In this document: piece by piece, positions 1-5,895 of the stretch
Numbering within the stretch: position 1 is the stretch's first letter
Layout of the letters: each line of letters starts with the position of its first letter
Assembly (NCBI GenBank): GCA_903882765.1
Contig: CAIRYE010000065.1
Location: 1-5,895, forward strand
Length of the DNA: 5,895 nucleotides
Reading direction: 5' to 3'
Source of the DNA: an uncultured Anaerolineae bacterium
Lineage (GTDB): Bacteria > Chloroflexota > Anaerolineae > Anaerolineales > Villigracilaceae
Translations under genes and position numbers: made by a program
Notes under the pieces: generated by a model
Database searches by the model: none
What the model saw: the letters and a program-made list of their open reading frames with translations, nothing else
Told to the model about the DNA's origin: nothing

Positions 1-81
1 GAAGGTACCTTAGTAATAGAAGCTATTTCAATCTTACCAGTAGTTCTTTGGCAAGGACAAATGCATAATACCATTGATTAA
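1..81 (+). CDS. Possible C-terminal tail of an upstream gene (partial)
   Basis: Frame 1 is open from the first base to a TAA at 79-81. It would encode a 26-residue tail that begins EGTLVIEAISILP and ends MHNTID. The stretch is mildly hydrophobic and I do not recognise it. Frame 3 is also open, to a TAA at 66-68, so the open frame is weak evidence by itself. The first 80 bases are less AT-rich than the DNA just after them, which mildly favours coding. No terminator-like hairpin with a T-run follows the stop. The sequence to the left is needed to decide. Confidence 0.3.
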   Translation, partial: EGTLVIEAISILPVVLWQGQMHNTID

Positions 82-222
82 CCCTAATATTGCATTCAAA
101 TTTCAAAATGTTATTATTAATTTAACCACATCATGCCTTCAACAGCAATTTTGGGTATCGGTTGCAACTAGAATCGCAACCCACTCCTGATCGGGCCATT
201 GCTCCATACTACGTTAAGGACC

Positions 223-239
223 TTCTAATGCGATTAGAA
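223..239. repeat. Perfect inverted repeat, 7-bp arms with 3-base loop
   Basis: TTCTAAT at 223-229 is followed by GCG and by its exact reverse complement ATTAGAA at 233-239. There is no T-run on either side, so it does not look like a factor-independent terminator. It lies about 100 bases upstream of the gene at 337 and could be an operator or chance in AT-rich DNA. The arms are the direct observation; any function is unknown. Confidence 0.5.
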
Positions 240-327
240 CAGTGAACCGAGGTAACCTGATACATTTCTGTAATAAGCATTCCCTAAGTTGGTTCAAATA
301 ACGGTGCATCGAATGGTTAGTTGAAAT

Positions 328-332
328 GAGGT
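328..332 (+). promoter_or_regulatory. Ribosome-binding site for the 94-residue membrane protein
   Basis: GAGGT at 328-332 lies 4 bases before the ATG at 337. It is a good Shine-Dalgarno match and supports that start and the reality of this small gene. Confidence 0.6.
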
Positions 333-336
333 AAAT

Positions 337-621
337 ATGACAACTGAAAAGATGAAAGTTTATTTTTTACCAAAAACCAAACTAGGAAAGTGGGCTGTGG
401 GTTTTGGCATCTCTTATTTTCCCCTGATGATGCTTTGGTATCCACTTAGCTTCATTGGTCTAGGCGGCTACCCAGCATTACTCGCTGGCTTAGCGGGTGG
501 TATTTGCGCGCTATTCGCTATCCTAAAAAATGGCGAACGTTCTTTCCTCGTTTATTCAATGTTAGTTCCTTTTCTTTTTGTGTTTGTATTTTTATTCGCG
601 GAATTATTGGGCGGGCATTAA
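337..621 (+). CDS. Small hypothetical membrane protein (94 aa)
   Basis: I do not recognise the family. The protein opens with a short polar, basic N-terminus (Lys at 5, 7, 13, 15, 18). Three hydrophobic stretches follow, at about residues 19-40, 45-63 and 69-91, the last rich in Phe, Val and Leu. The middle one is glycine- and alanine-rich and is separated from the third by a polar KNGER loop at 64-68. This predicts an inner-membrane protein with two or three helices and no soluble domain. There are no cysteines likely to bind metal (one Cys, inside the second helix) and no catalytic motif. The ATG is supported by the GAGGT just upstream. A 239-base gap separates it from the formate dehydrogenase genes, so it is probably a separate transcription unit and need not be related to them. 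Confidence 0.7.
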   Translation: MTTEKMKVYFLPKTKLGKWAVGFGISYFPLMMLWYPLSFIGLGGYPALLAGLAGGICALFAILKNGERSFLVYSMLVPFLFVFVFLFAELLGGH

Positions 622-860
622 TTATCATAAATTAGGGCATATGCGCCGATTGTGCTGAAGTTGGATGAGGTCTCGAAAAATTGTGTGTTGTCAAGAATAT
701 TATATTGGCCAACCGTTCATAGTCAATATCAAATAGAAGTGACAAAAATCCGGCCTTAGCATACCAAATTGACTTGATTAATCCACCAAAACAAGGCAAT
801 ATTAAGGGTGATTGTGCAATTTATAACAATCCAAAAATTGCTATACCATGTGAGATAACT
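622..860. other. AT-rich leader upstream of the formate dehydrogenase genes
   Basis: This 239-base region should hold the operon promoter, but I see no convincing sigma-70 pair, sigma-54 -24/-12 element or complete FNR box. TATTAT at 698-703 and TATATT at 701-706 are -10-like but lack a well-spaced -35. The palindrome TTGGCCAA is at 705-712 and GCATATGC at 637-644; both may be chance. Bases 774-860 are open in the fdhB frame from a TTG, but are AT-rich and unlike the rest of the protein, so I treat them as untranslated. No T-tailed hairpin follows the gene ending at 621. Confidence 0.45.
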
Positions 861-2654
861 ATGTCAAATAATAAGATAAAGTACAAGCCAGTAGATCTGC
901 ATATCCAAAAAATGGCCGAGCACCACGGCTCTTCCGCCGAGGCAACCCTTGAGGTCTTGCGGGATTTGGATACGGAAAATAACCTTACTCCAGAGAACAT
1001 CACCGAAACTGCCCGGGCATTAAATATTCCCGCCCATCAGGCTTATGGTATCGCGACCTTCTATTCAATGCTCTCCTTAGAACAACGAAAAAAAGTATTG
1101 CGGGTTTGTGATGGCCCTGTTTGTTGGCTAAAGCGCGCCGGCGAAACCCGCTCCGCAATCGATCTCGCCGCCATCCAAAAAGGCGACCTGACCGTCGAGC
1201 GTTCCTCATGCCTAGGCTTATGTGACCGTGCCCCCGCTGTACTCGTAGAAGAAGAACAGGCCGGCCCTGTTGAAGCCGAAGACGCCATCAAATTATGCGA
1301 AGGCTGGCGCGGCACCCCCACCGATTACTCAAAACCCCGTCCGGGTGAAAAACGGGTTATGACAGCCCTAATAGGAATCGTCGATCCCGATTCGGGTGAT
1401 TCTGCCTTGAAGCATGGTGTGTACGACGGCCTTAAAAAAGCCCTCCAGCAAGAACCTATCGCCGTGCTTACCGAAGTAGAAGCATCCGGCTTGCAAGGTC
1501 GCGGTGGCGCTGGCTTCCCGGTTGGCCGTAAATGGCGTTTTGTGGCAAGCGAAAAACGCACCCCTCGCTACATCGTTTGTAACGCTGATGAAAGTGAACC
1601 ACTGATCTTCAAAGATCGTGTACTGATCGATACCAACCCTCACCAATTGATCGAAGGTATGACCCTTGGCGCGTACGCTACAGGTGCCTGTGAAGGCTAT
1701 ATCTACATCCGTGGTGAGTACGAATACCAAGCTCGAAGGCTGGAACTTGCTATTAAGCAGGCGGAAGAAAAGAATCTACTTGGTGAGAATATCTTGGGTA
1801 GCGGCTTTTCCTTTAAACTCCACGTTCATCGCGGAGCAGGCGCTTACATCTGCGGTGAAGAAACCGCTCTGCTCGAATCGCTCGAAGGCAAACGCGGCGA
1901 ACCACGTTTACGCCCGCCTTACCCACCCCAAGCCGGTTTTAGAGGTCAGCCAACCGCGGTAAATAACGTGGAAAGTTTTTGCGCGGTTCCGCACATTATC
2001 AAGAACGGCGCGGAGTGGTGGCGGAACCTAACCGATGACCCAACCCCCGGCACCAAGGTGTACATGGTTTTGGGGCACGTACGTAAACCCGGCTTGTTTG
2101 AGGCTCCCTTTGGGCTTACCCTGCGGCAGGTCATTGAAGATTTTGGTGGCGGCATGCTACCCGGTTCCCATTTTAATTTTGCCCTATGCGGTGGCGCCGC
2201 CGGAACAATTGTTCCACCAGCCCTAATGGAAAATCACATCGATTACAGTTCCGGCCCCCTAAAAGGAGTGACGCGTGACATCAAGGTAATGGACAAGCGC
2301 TGGACACAGGTGATCTCTATGGGTGCTGGTTCTTTCCTCATTTGCGACCAAACTGTTTCTCCAGTAAATTTCCTGCGCGAGTTGCTGCATTTCTTCGCTT
2401 CCGAAAGCTGCGGCAAATGCACACCATGCCGCGTAGGTACCTGGAGATCCCTGCAAATATTAGACCAACTCACCGCGGGGAAAAGCACCGCGGGTGCGTC
2501 TGACGAGTTAAAAACCCTTGCGGAGCTAATGCGGGATTCTTCCTTCTGCGGTCTTGGCCAAAGTGTCGGCATCCCAATGCTCTCAGCACTCACTCATTTT
2601 GGCGCTGAGTTTGCCCGTGCCGAAAACGAGCACGAACCCATCATTCGAGGTTAA
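861..2654 (+). CDS. fdhB: Formate dehydrogenase diaphorase subunit, NuoE-NuoF fusion
   Basis: NAD(P)-binding flavin subunit of a soluble formate dehydrogenase. It takes electrons from the catalytic subunit encoded next and reduces NAD(P)+. Residues 1-150 are a NuoE-like thioredoxin-fold domain with [2Fe-2S] ligands Cys83, Cys88, Cys117 and Cys121. Residues from about 165 on are NuoF-like: a glycine-rich FMN motif GRGGAGFPVGRKW (213-225), the NADESEP loop (241-247), a nucleotide-binding stretch GAGAYICGEETALLES (325-340), and a [4Fe-4S] motif with Cys517, Cys520, Cys523 and Cys563. It ends 34 residues after Cys563 and has no extra ferredoxin domains, unlike the flavin subunits of electron-bifurcating enzymes. 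This favours simple NAD(P) reduction. Similar fused subunits occur in Methylobacterium Fdh1. The ATG at 861 (597 aa) has a weak GTGAG at 850-854. An in-frame TTG at 774 would add 29 low-complexity residues without a ribosome-binding site. The ATG at 912 is another option. The catalytic gene starts 2 bases after the stop. Confidence 0.95.
   Translation: MSNNKIKYKPVDLHIQKMAEHHGSSAEATLEVLRDLDTENNLTPENITETARALNIPAHQAYGIATFYSMLSLEQRKKVLRVCDGPVCWLKRAGETRSAIDLAAIQKGDLTVERSSCLGLCDRAPAVLVEEEQAGPVEAEDAIKLCEGWRGTPTDYSKPRPGEKRVMTALIGIVDPDSGDSALKHGVYDGLKKALQQEPIAVLTEVEASGLQGRGGAGFPVGRKWRFVASEKRTPRYIVCNADESEPLIFKDRVLIDTNPHQLIEGMTLGAYATGACEGYIYIRGEYEYQARRLELAIKQAEEKNLLGENILGSGFSFKLHVHRGAGAYICGEETALLESLEGKRGEPRLRPPYPPQAGFRGQPTAVNNVESFCAVPHIIKNGAEWWRNLTDDPTPGTKVYMVLGHVRKPGLFEAPFGLTLRQVIEDFGGGMLPGSHFNFALCGGAAGTIVPPALMENHIDYSSGPLKGVTRDIKVMDKRWTQVISMGAGSFLICDQTVSPVNFLRELLHFFASESCGKCTPCRVGTWRSLQILDQLTAGKSTAGASDELKTLAELMRDSSFCGLGQSVGIPMLSALTHFGAEFARAENEHEPIIRG
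2647..2651 (+). promoter_or_regulatory. Ribosome-binding site for fdhA, inside the fdhB end
   Basis: GAGGT lies in the last codons of fdhB, 5 bases before the ATG at 2657. It fixes the start of the catalytic subunit and suggests translational coupling across the 2-base gap. Confidence 0.65.
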
Positions 2655-2656
2655 CA

Positions 2657-5518
2657 ATGGCAATAAATATTACCATCAACGGAAAACAGATTGAAGCGCA
2701 AGCCGGCCAAACAGTTTTACAAGCGGCTCAGCAAAACGGCATCGAGATCCCTACCCTTTGTTACCACAAAGATCTTTCTCCATCCGGTAACTGCCGTATG
2801 TGCGTTGTGGAAGTAAAAGGGTTGCGATTTTTACAAGCCGCCTGCGTAGCCCCTATCTACGAGGGCATGGAGATACAGACCCGCAACGATAAAGTAGTAG
2901 CTGACCGAAAAATGACCCTCGAGATGATGCTTGCAAATCACCCGCAAGATTGCATCACTTGTGAGGTGAGTGGTGAGTGCGAATTACAAGATCTCGCTTA
3001 CGAATACAAAGCCCAGGCTCCCTACTGGGGAAGCAAAGGCACTCGTTACCCGGTCAATAGCGACCCAAACCCCTTCATCCGTGTAGATATGAACCGCTGT
3101 ATCCTTTGCCGGCGTTGCGTCAGTGCCTGCGCTGAGATCCAAGTTCGCAACGTGTGGGGCGTGGCTCACAGAGGTTTCGATGAGCAGATCGTCGCGGGTG
3201 CTGGCATCAATATGCTCGAGGCTCGCTGTGAATCTTGCGGCCAGTGTGTTGCCTACTGCCCAACCGGCGCGCTCTCCAACAAAATGAATTACGGCGCGGC
3301 CCGTGCTCATCAGGTAAAACGGGTTACCACCACCTGCTCATATTGCGGCGTGGGTTGTAATTTCGATCTCCTCGTAAAGAAAGACAAAGTGATTGGTGTA
3401 GCCTCCAACGCCAACGCTTCTGTCAATGGTCTAGCGCTTTGCGTAAAAGGTCGCTACGGCTACGATTACATCCACCACCCCGAACGTCTTACCGCACCCA
3501 AAGTGAGGCGCTATTTAGTGGATGGAACCGTAAAACCAAAAGGCCACCACGATGTTACAACAGGGCAGCCCAACCCTTGGGATTGGGTAGAATCGGATTG
3601 GGATACCGCGCTTAGTTTCGTCGCCAAAAAGCTAAAGAACACCCGCGATACCTTTGGCCCCGATACCATTGGCGTGCTAACTTCCGCCAAATGTACCAAC
3701 GAAGAAAATTATGTGATGAATAAACTGGCGCGACAGGTCATAGGAACCAACAACATTGACCACTGCGCCCGTCTCTGACACTCCAGCACTGTCGCCGGTC
3801 TGGCGACTTCCTTCGGTTCTGGTGCCATGTCCAACAGTATGGACGATGTAATGAATTTTTCCGAAAGCCTGTTCATCATTGGCTCTAACACCAGTGAACA
3901 GCACCCCGTGTTTGGCACAATGCTTCGCCGTGCCATCAAGAATCGCGGCGTAAAACTTATCGTCGCCGACCCACGTCGTATCGATATGGTTGATTTTGCC
4001 ACCATGCACATCCGTCAAAATCCAGGCACAGATATTGCCTTGCTAAATGGACTGATGTACATCATTATTGAAAAAGGCTGGGAAGACAAAGCCTTTATTG
4101 AAGAACGCTGCGAGAACTTTGACGAATTCAAAGCGACCGTAATGCAATACCCACCCCAAAAAGCCAGCGAGATCACCGGCGTGCCAGTGGGGCAGCTCTA
4201 CCAAGCCGCCGAGATCATGGCTACAACCAAACCGATGGCGGTGATGTGGGCAATGGGCATCACTCAGCACATCGTTGGTGTTCGCAACGTAATGACCCTC
4301 GCCAACCTGCAAATGTTGCTCGGCAATATGGGCAAACCAGGCGGTGGTGTTAATCCGTTGCGCGGCCAAAACAATGTTCAGGGCGCTTGTGATATGGGCG
4401 GTCTGCCCAATGTCTATACCGCTTACCAAAACGTGATCAACGATGAGGCTCGCCTAAAATTTGCTCGCGCTTGGGGTTGCGATGAAGCGCCCCGTACCAA
4501 AGAAGGGCTGCAAGGCACCTCGTCCAACGGTCTTCCCTCAACCGTCGGGCTAACCGTAACTGAAATGATGCCGGGAATCCTCACCGAAAAAGTACGAGCC
4601 TTATACATCATGGGCGAAAACCCAGTAACCAGTGATCCGGATAGCGCTCACATTCGTCATTGTCTAGAACAGATCGACTTTCTCGTCTTGCAAGATATCT
4701 TCCCCACTGAAACCGCGGAGTTTGCCGATGTTCTGTTGCCCGGTGTGAGTTTTGCCGAAAAAACAGGCACCATCACTAACACCGAGCGCCGCGTTCAGAT
4801 GGTCAATCAAGCGATCCCCGAGATCGGTCAAGCCCGTCAGGATTGGGCAATAACAGCCGGCATAGCGATGAAAATGTTGGAAGGCCAAGTAGATCAACCC
4901 GAAACACGTTTCGTCAAAATGGATGCTCCTTGGGCAAAGTGGAACTATACCGATTCCAGCGACATCATGTCCGAGATTAATGCGCTAACGCCATCCTACA
5001 CCGGAATAACCCATTCGCGCTTGCTAAAAGGCGAACGATTGCAATGGCCGGTGCCCGCGTTAGATCATCCAGGTACACCCATCCTACACACAAAAGGCTT
5101 TGCTCGGGGCAAAGGCAAATTTATGCCCATCGACCATGTCCCCCCGCCTGAGATGCCCGACGACGCTTATCCCACCATCCTCTCAACCGGCCGCGTGTTG
5201 TACCATTGGCACGGTGGCGCTATGACACGGCGCGCCAAGGGGCTAATGGAAGTCTACCCTGAGGCGATGGTAGAAGTGAACCAAGACGATGCAGTGAAAC
5301 TTGGCTTGGATGGAAAGAAAAGAGTTCGAGTGACCTCCCGCCGTGGCAGTATTGAGGCCTTAGCCTGGGTTACCGACCGCGTCCCCCCAGGAATGGTCTA
5401 CGCCAACTTCCATTTCCCCGAGTCTTCCGCAAACGAGCTGACCATCGCCGCGCTCGATCCGGTTTCAAAGATCCCATCCTTCAAGGTATGCGCGGTGAAA
5501 GTAGAAATTGTTGAATAG
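2657..5518 (+). CDS. fdhA: Selenocysteine-containing formate dehydrogenase catalytic subunit
   Basis: One 953-residue selenoprotein read through the in-frame TGA at 3776-3778 (Sec374); the real stop is TAG at 5516. It oxidises formate to CO2 at a bis-MGD Mo or W centre. Domains in order: a NuoG-like [2Fe-2S] domain (Cys35, 46, 49, 63); a His-Cys [4Fe-4S] site (His95, Cys99, 102, 108); a two-cluster ferredoxin domain (Cys148, 151, 154, 158 and Cys191, 194, 197, 201); the oxidoreductase [4Fe-4S] domain (Cys227, 230, 234, 262, then Lys264); the Mo/W cofactor domains; and a C-terminal dinucleotide-binding domain at about 836-950. Sec374 is followed by His375 in the motif HSSTVAGLA. Arg569 in LRGQNNVQGACDMG matches the E. 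coli FdhH active-site Arg333. Length and cluster set fit the NAD-linked FdsA/Fdh1A class. There is no twin-arginine signal, so it is cytoplasmic. Expression needs SelA, SelB, tRNA-Sec and SelD, none of them in view. Sequence similarity, frame continuity and the SECIS all agree. Confidence 0.96.
3776..3778 (+). other. UGA selenocysteine codon (Sec374)
   Basis: This TGA interrupts the catalytic gene but the same frame stays open and homologous on both sides. Before it is DHCARL and after it HSSTVAGLATSFGSGAMSN, the classic formate dehydrogenase active-site context in which Sec or Cys sits directly before His. An ATG in the same frame at 3827 could mislead a gene finder into calling a second gene, but a protein starting there would lack the active-site residue and all the iron-sulfur clusters. 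Confidence 0.96.
3779..3822 (+). promoter_or_regulatory. Bacterial SECIS hairpin for selenocysteine insertion
   Basis: GTCGCC at 3791-3796 and GGCGAC at 3802-3807 form a perfect 6-bp stem around the loop GGTCT (3797-3801). The loop begins 18 bases after the UGA. From memory of the E. coli fdhF sequence, the loop and this spacing are identical there, including the G23 and U24 that SelB reads. A lower stem is possible between CCAG (3783-3786) and CTGG (3819-3822). Counting the U of UGA as 1, U17 is conserved but would pair with A31 here instead of bulging out. The hairpin lies in the coding sequence, as bacterial SECIS elements do, and should recruit SelB with Sec-tRNA. Confidence 0.88.
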
Positions 5519-5530
5519 TGAAGTGAAAGT

Positions 5531-5534
5531 GGAG
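5531..5534 (+). promoter_or_regulatory. Ribosome-binding site for the ferritin-like gene
   Basis: GGAG lies 8 bases before the ATG at 5543, in the 24-base gap after fdhA. It supports this start and translation from the same transcript as fdhA. Confidence 0.65.
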
Positions 5535-5542
5535 TTGGAAAA

Positions 5543-5895
5543 ATGGAAATTATAAAAATATTACTATATGCCCTAGAACGCGAAAACGAAGGCATGCGTT
5601 TCTTTGTATCAAACGCCAATCGTCTACAAAACGCCTCAGCTGTTTCAGCTTTTAAAGAAATCGCTAAAGAAGAACAAAAACATATCGACTTTATCAAATC
5701 ACAGATCGCCGCGCTCAGCGATGGCAAACAAGCTAATTCTCCCGAACTGCCTGAAGCTGGTTTCTTTGCCGATCGCGCCAGCAGCGAGTTCATCCAAGAA
5801 GCCGTAGATGAATCCATGGTAGCCGATCTACCCGTACTGCGCATGGCATACCTCATCGAGCGAGATTTTTCCGAGTTCTACGCAATGGCAGCCGC
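5543..5895 (+). CDS. Ferritin-like (rubrerythrin-superfamily) protein, 3' end missing
   Basis: 117 complete codons are visible before the window ends; there is no stop. The helical, Glu-rich sequence fits a four-helix-bundle di-iron protein. The first helix has Glu14 six residues before Phe21 (E-x6-F). The second has EEQKH with Glu44 and His47 as an ExxH pair. After a variable loop at about 57-75, the third helix begins the second half of the pattern with Glu106 and Tyr113 (E-x6-Y). The fourth helix with its ExxH should lie just beyond the edge. Members of this family bind two irons and often act on peroxide or oxygen, or store iron. Whether a rubredoxin domain follows cannot be seen. It sits 24 bases after fdhA with its own GGAG and no terminator between, so it is very likely in the operon. 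Codon use resembles fdhA. The family call is firm, the function is not. Confidence 0.85.
   Translation, partial: MEIIKILLYALERENEGMRFFVSNANRLQNASAVSAFKEIAKEEQKHIDFIKSQIAALSDGKQANSPELPEAGFFADRASSEFIQEAVDESMVADLPVLRMAYLIERDFSEFYAMAA

Larger units (their letters stand above)
82..336. other. AT-rich intergenic region with short inverted repeats
   Basis: This 255-base stretch has no credible reading frame on either strand. It holds a perfect 7-bp inverted repeat at 223-239 and a looser pair, GGTTGC at 160-165 with GCAACC at 176-181. I see no convincing -35/-10 pair at good spacing, no tRNA cloverleaf and no integron attC-type core sites. It presumably carries the promoter of the membrane-protein gene at 337, but I cannot place it. 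Confidence 0.5.

Noticed and set aside
289..320. tRNA-like T-loop sequence GGTTCAAAT
   Set aside because: The flanking bases do not form a 5-bp T-stem and no acceptor, D or anticodon arm can be built around it.
82..336. Integron cassette boundaries (attC-like) around the small membrane-protein gene
   Set aside because: No GTTRRRY core paired with an RYYYAAC partner could be found on either side of the gene.
705..734. Candidate promoter or FNR-type site (TTGGCC ... TATCAA, and half-site ATCAA)
   Set aside because: The -35 and -10 matches are poor, the partner half of an FNR box (TTGAT at proper spacing) is absent, and no -24/-12 GG...GC pattern is present.
1000..1730. Several reverse-strand ORFs of 69-120 residues inside fdhB
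   Set aside because: They lie opposite a strongly supported gene and show low-complexity or Arg/Ser-rich translations typical of antisense shadows.
2657..3778. A frameshifted or nonsense-mutated pseudogene of fdhA
   Set aside because: No shift in frame is needed, the TGA falls exactly at the Sec position, and a SECIS hairpin with the correct loop and spacing follows.
3827..5518. A separate 563-residue molybdopterin oxidoreductase gene starting at ATG 3827
   Set aside because: The frame is continuous with the upstream gene through the TGA at 3776, the residues between 3779 and 3827 match the family, and a protein starting here would lack the active-site residue and all clusters. It is the C-terminal part of the selenoprotein.
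5398..5856. A 152-residue reverse-strand ORF
   Set aside because: It is antisense to the fdhA end and the ferritin-like gene, crosses both, is Ser-rich shadow sequence and matches nothing I recognise.

Overview
The window carries the core of a cytoplasmic, NAD(P)-linked, selenocysteine-containing formate dehydrogenase operon from a bacterium that must have the Sec (SelA/SelB/SelC/SelD) machinery. The organism cannot be fixed from the sequence. Compact gene spacing, GAGGT/GGAG ribosome-binding sites and an E. coli-like SECIS fit a Gram-negative bacterium such as a proteobacterium, but this is inference.

Layout. Bases 1-81 may be the tail of an upstream gene, seen only as 26 codons ending in TAA. 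Bases 82-336 are AT-rich and non-coding, with a perfect 7-bp inverted repeat. Bases 337-621 encode a 94-residue membrane protein that I do not recognise. Bases 622-860 are again AT-rich and lead into the formate dehydrogenase genes. Bases 861-2654 encode a diaphorase subunit that fuses a NuoE-like and a NuoF-like protein. Two bases later, 2657-5518 encode the catalytic subunit. A naive ORF call would split this into two genes, because an in-frame TGA at 3776-3778 interrupts it. That TGA sits exactly at the active-site Sec/Cys position of the family and is followed by a SECIS-like hairpin whose GGUCU loop lies at the same distance as in E. coli fdhF. It is therefore read as one 953-residue selenoprotein. 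A ferritin-like (rubrerythrin-superfamily) gene starts at 5543, 24 bases downstream, and runs off the window end.

How the genes work together. The catalytic subunit should oxidise formate to CO2 at a bis-molybdopterin-guanine-dinucleotide Mo or W centre with Sec as ligand. Electrons then pass through the iron-sulfur clusters whose ligands are visible in its N-terminal third to the clusters and FMN of the diaphorase subunit, which reduces NAD(P)+. The reverse reaction, CO2 reduction, is possible for this enzyme class. No signal peptide is visible in either subunit, so the complex should be cytoplasmic. The ferritin-like protein is probably co-transcribed; a role in oxygen or peroxide protection of this metal-rich, Sec-dependent enzyme is a guess from context.

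The most notable points are the UGA-recoded catalytic subunit, a SECIS in which the normally bulged U17 appears base-paired, an unusual Leu-Ile in the conserved flavin-site loop of the diaphorase subunit, and the linked ferritin-like gene.
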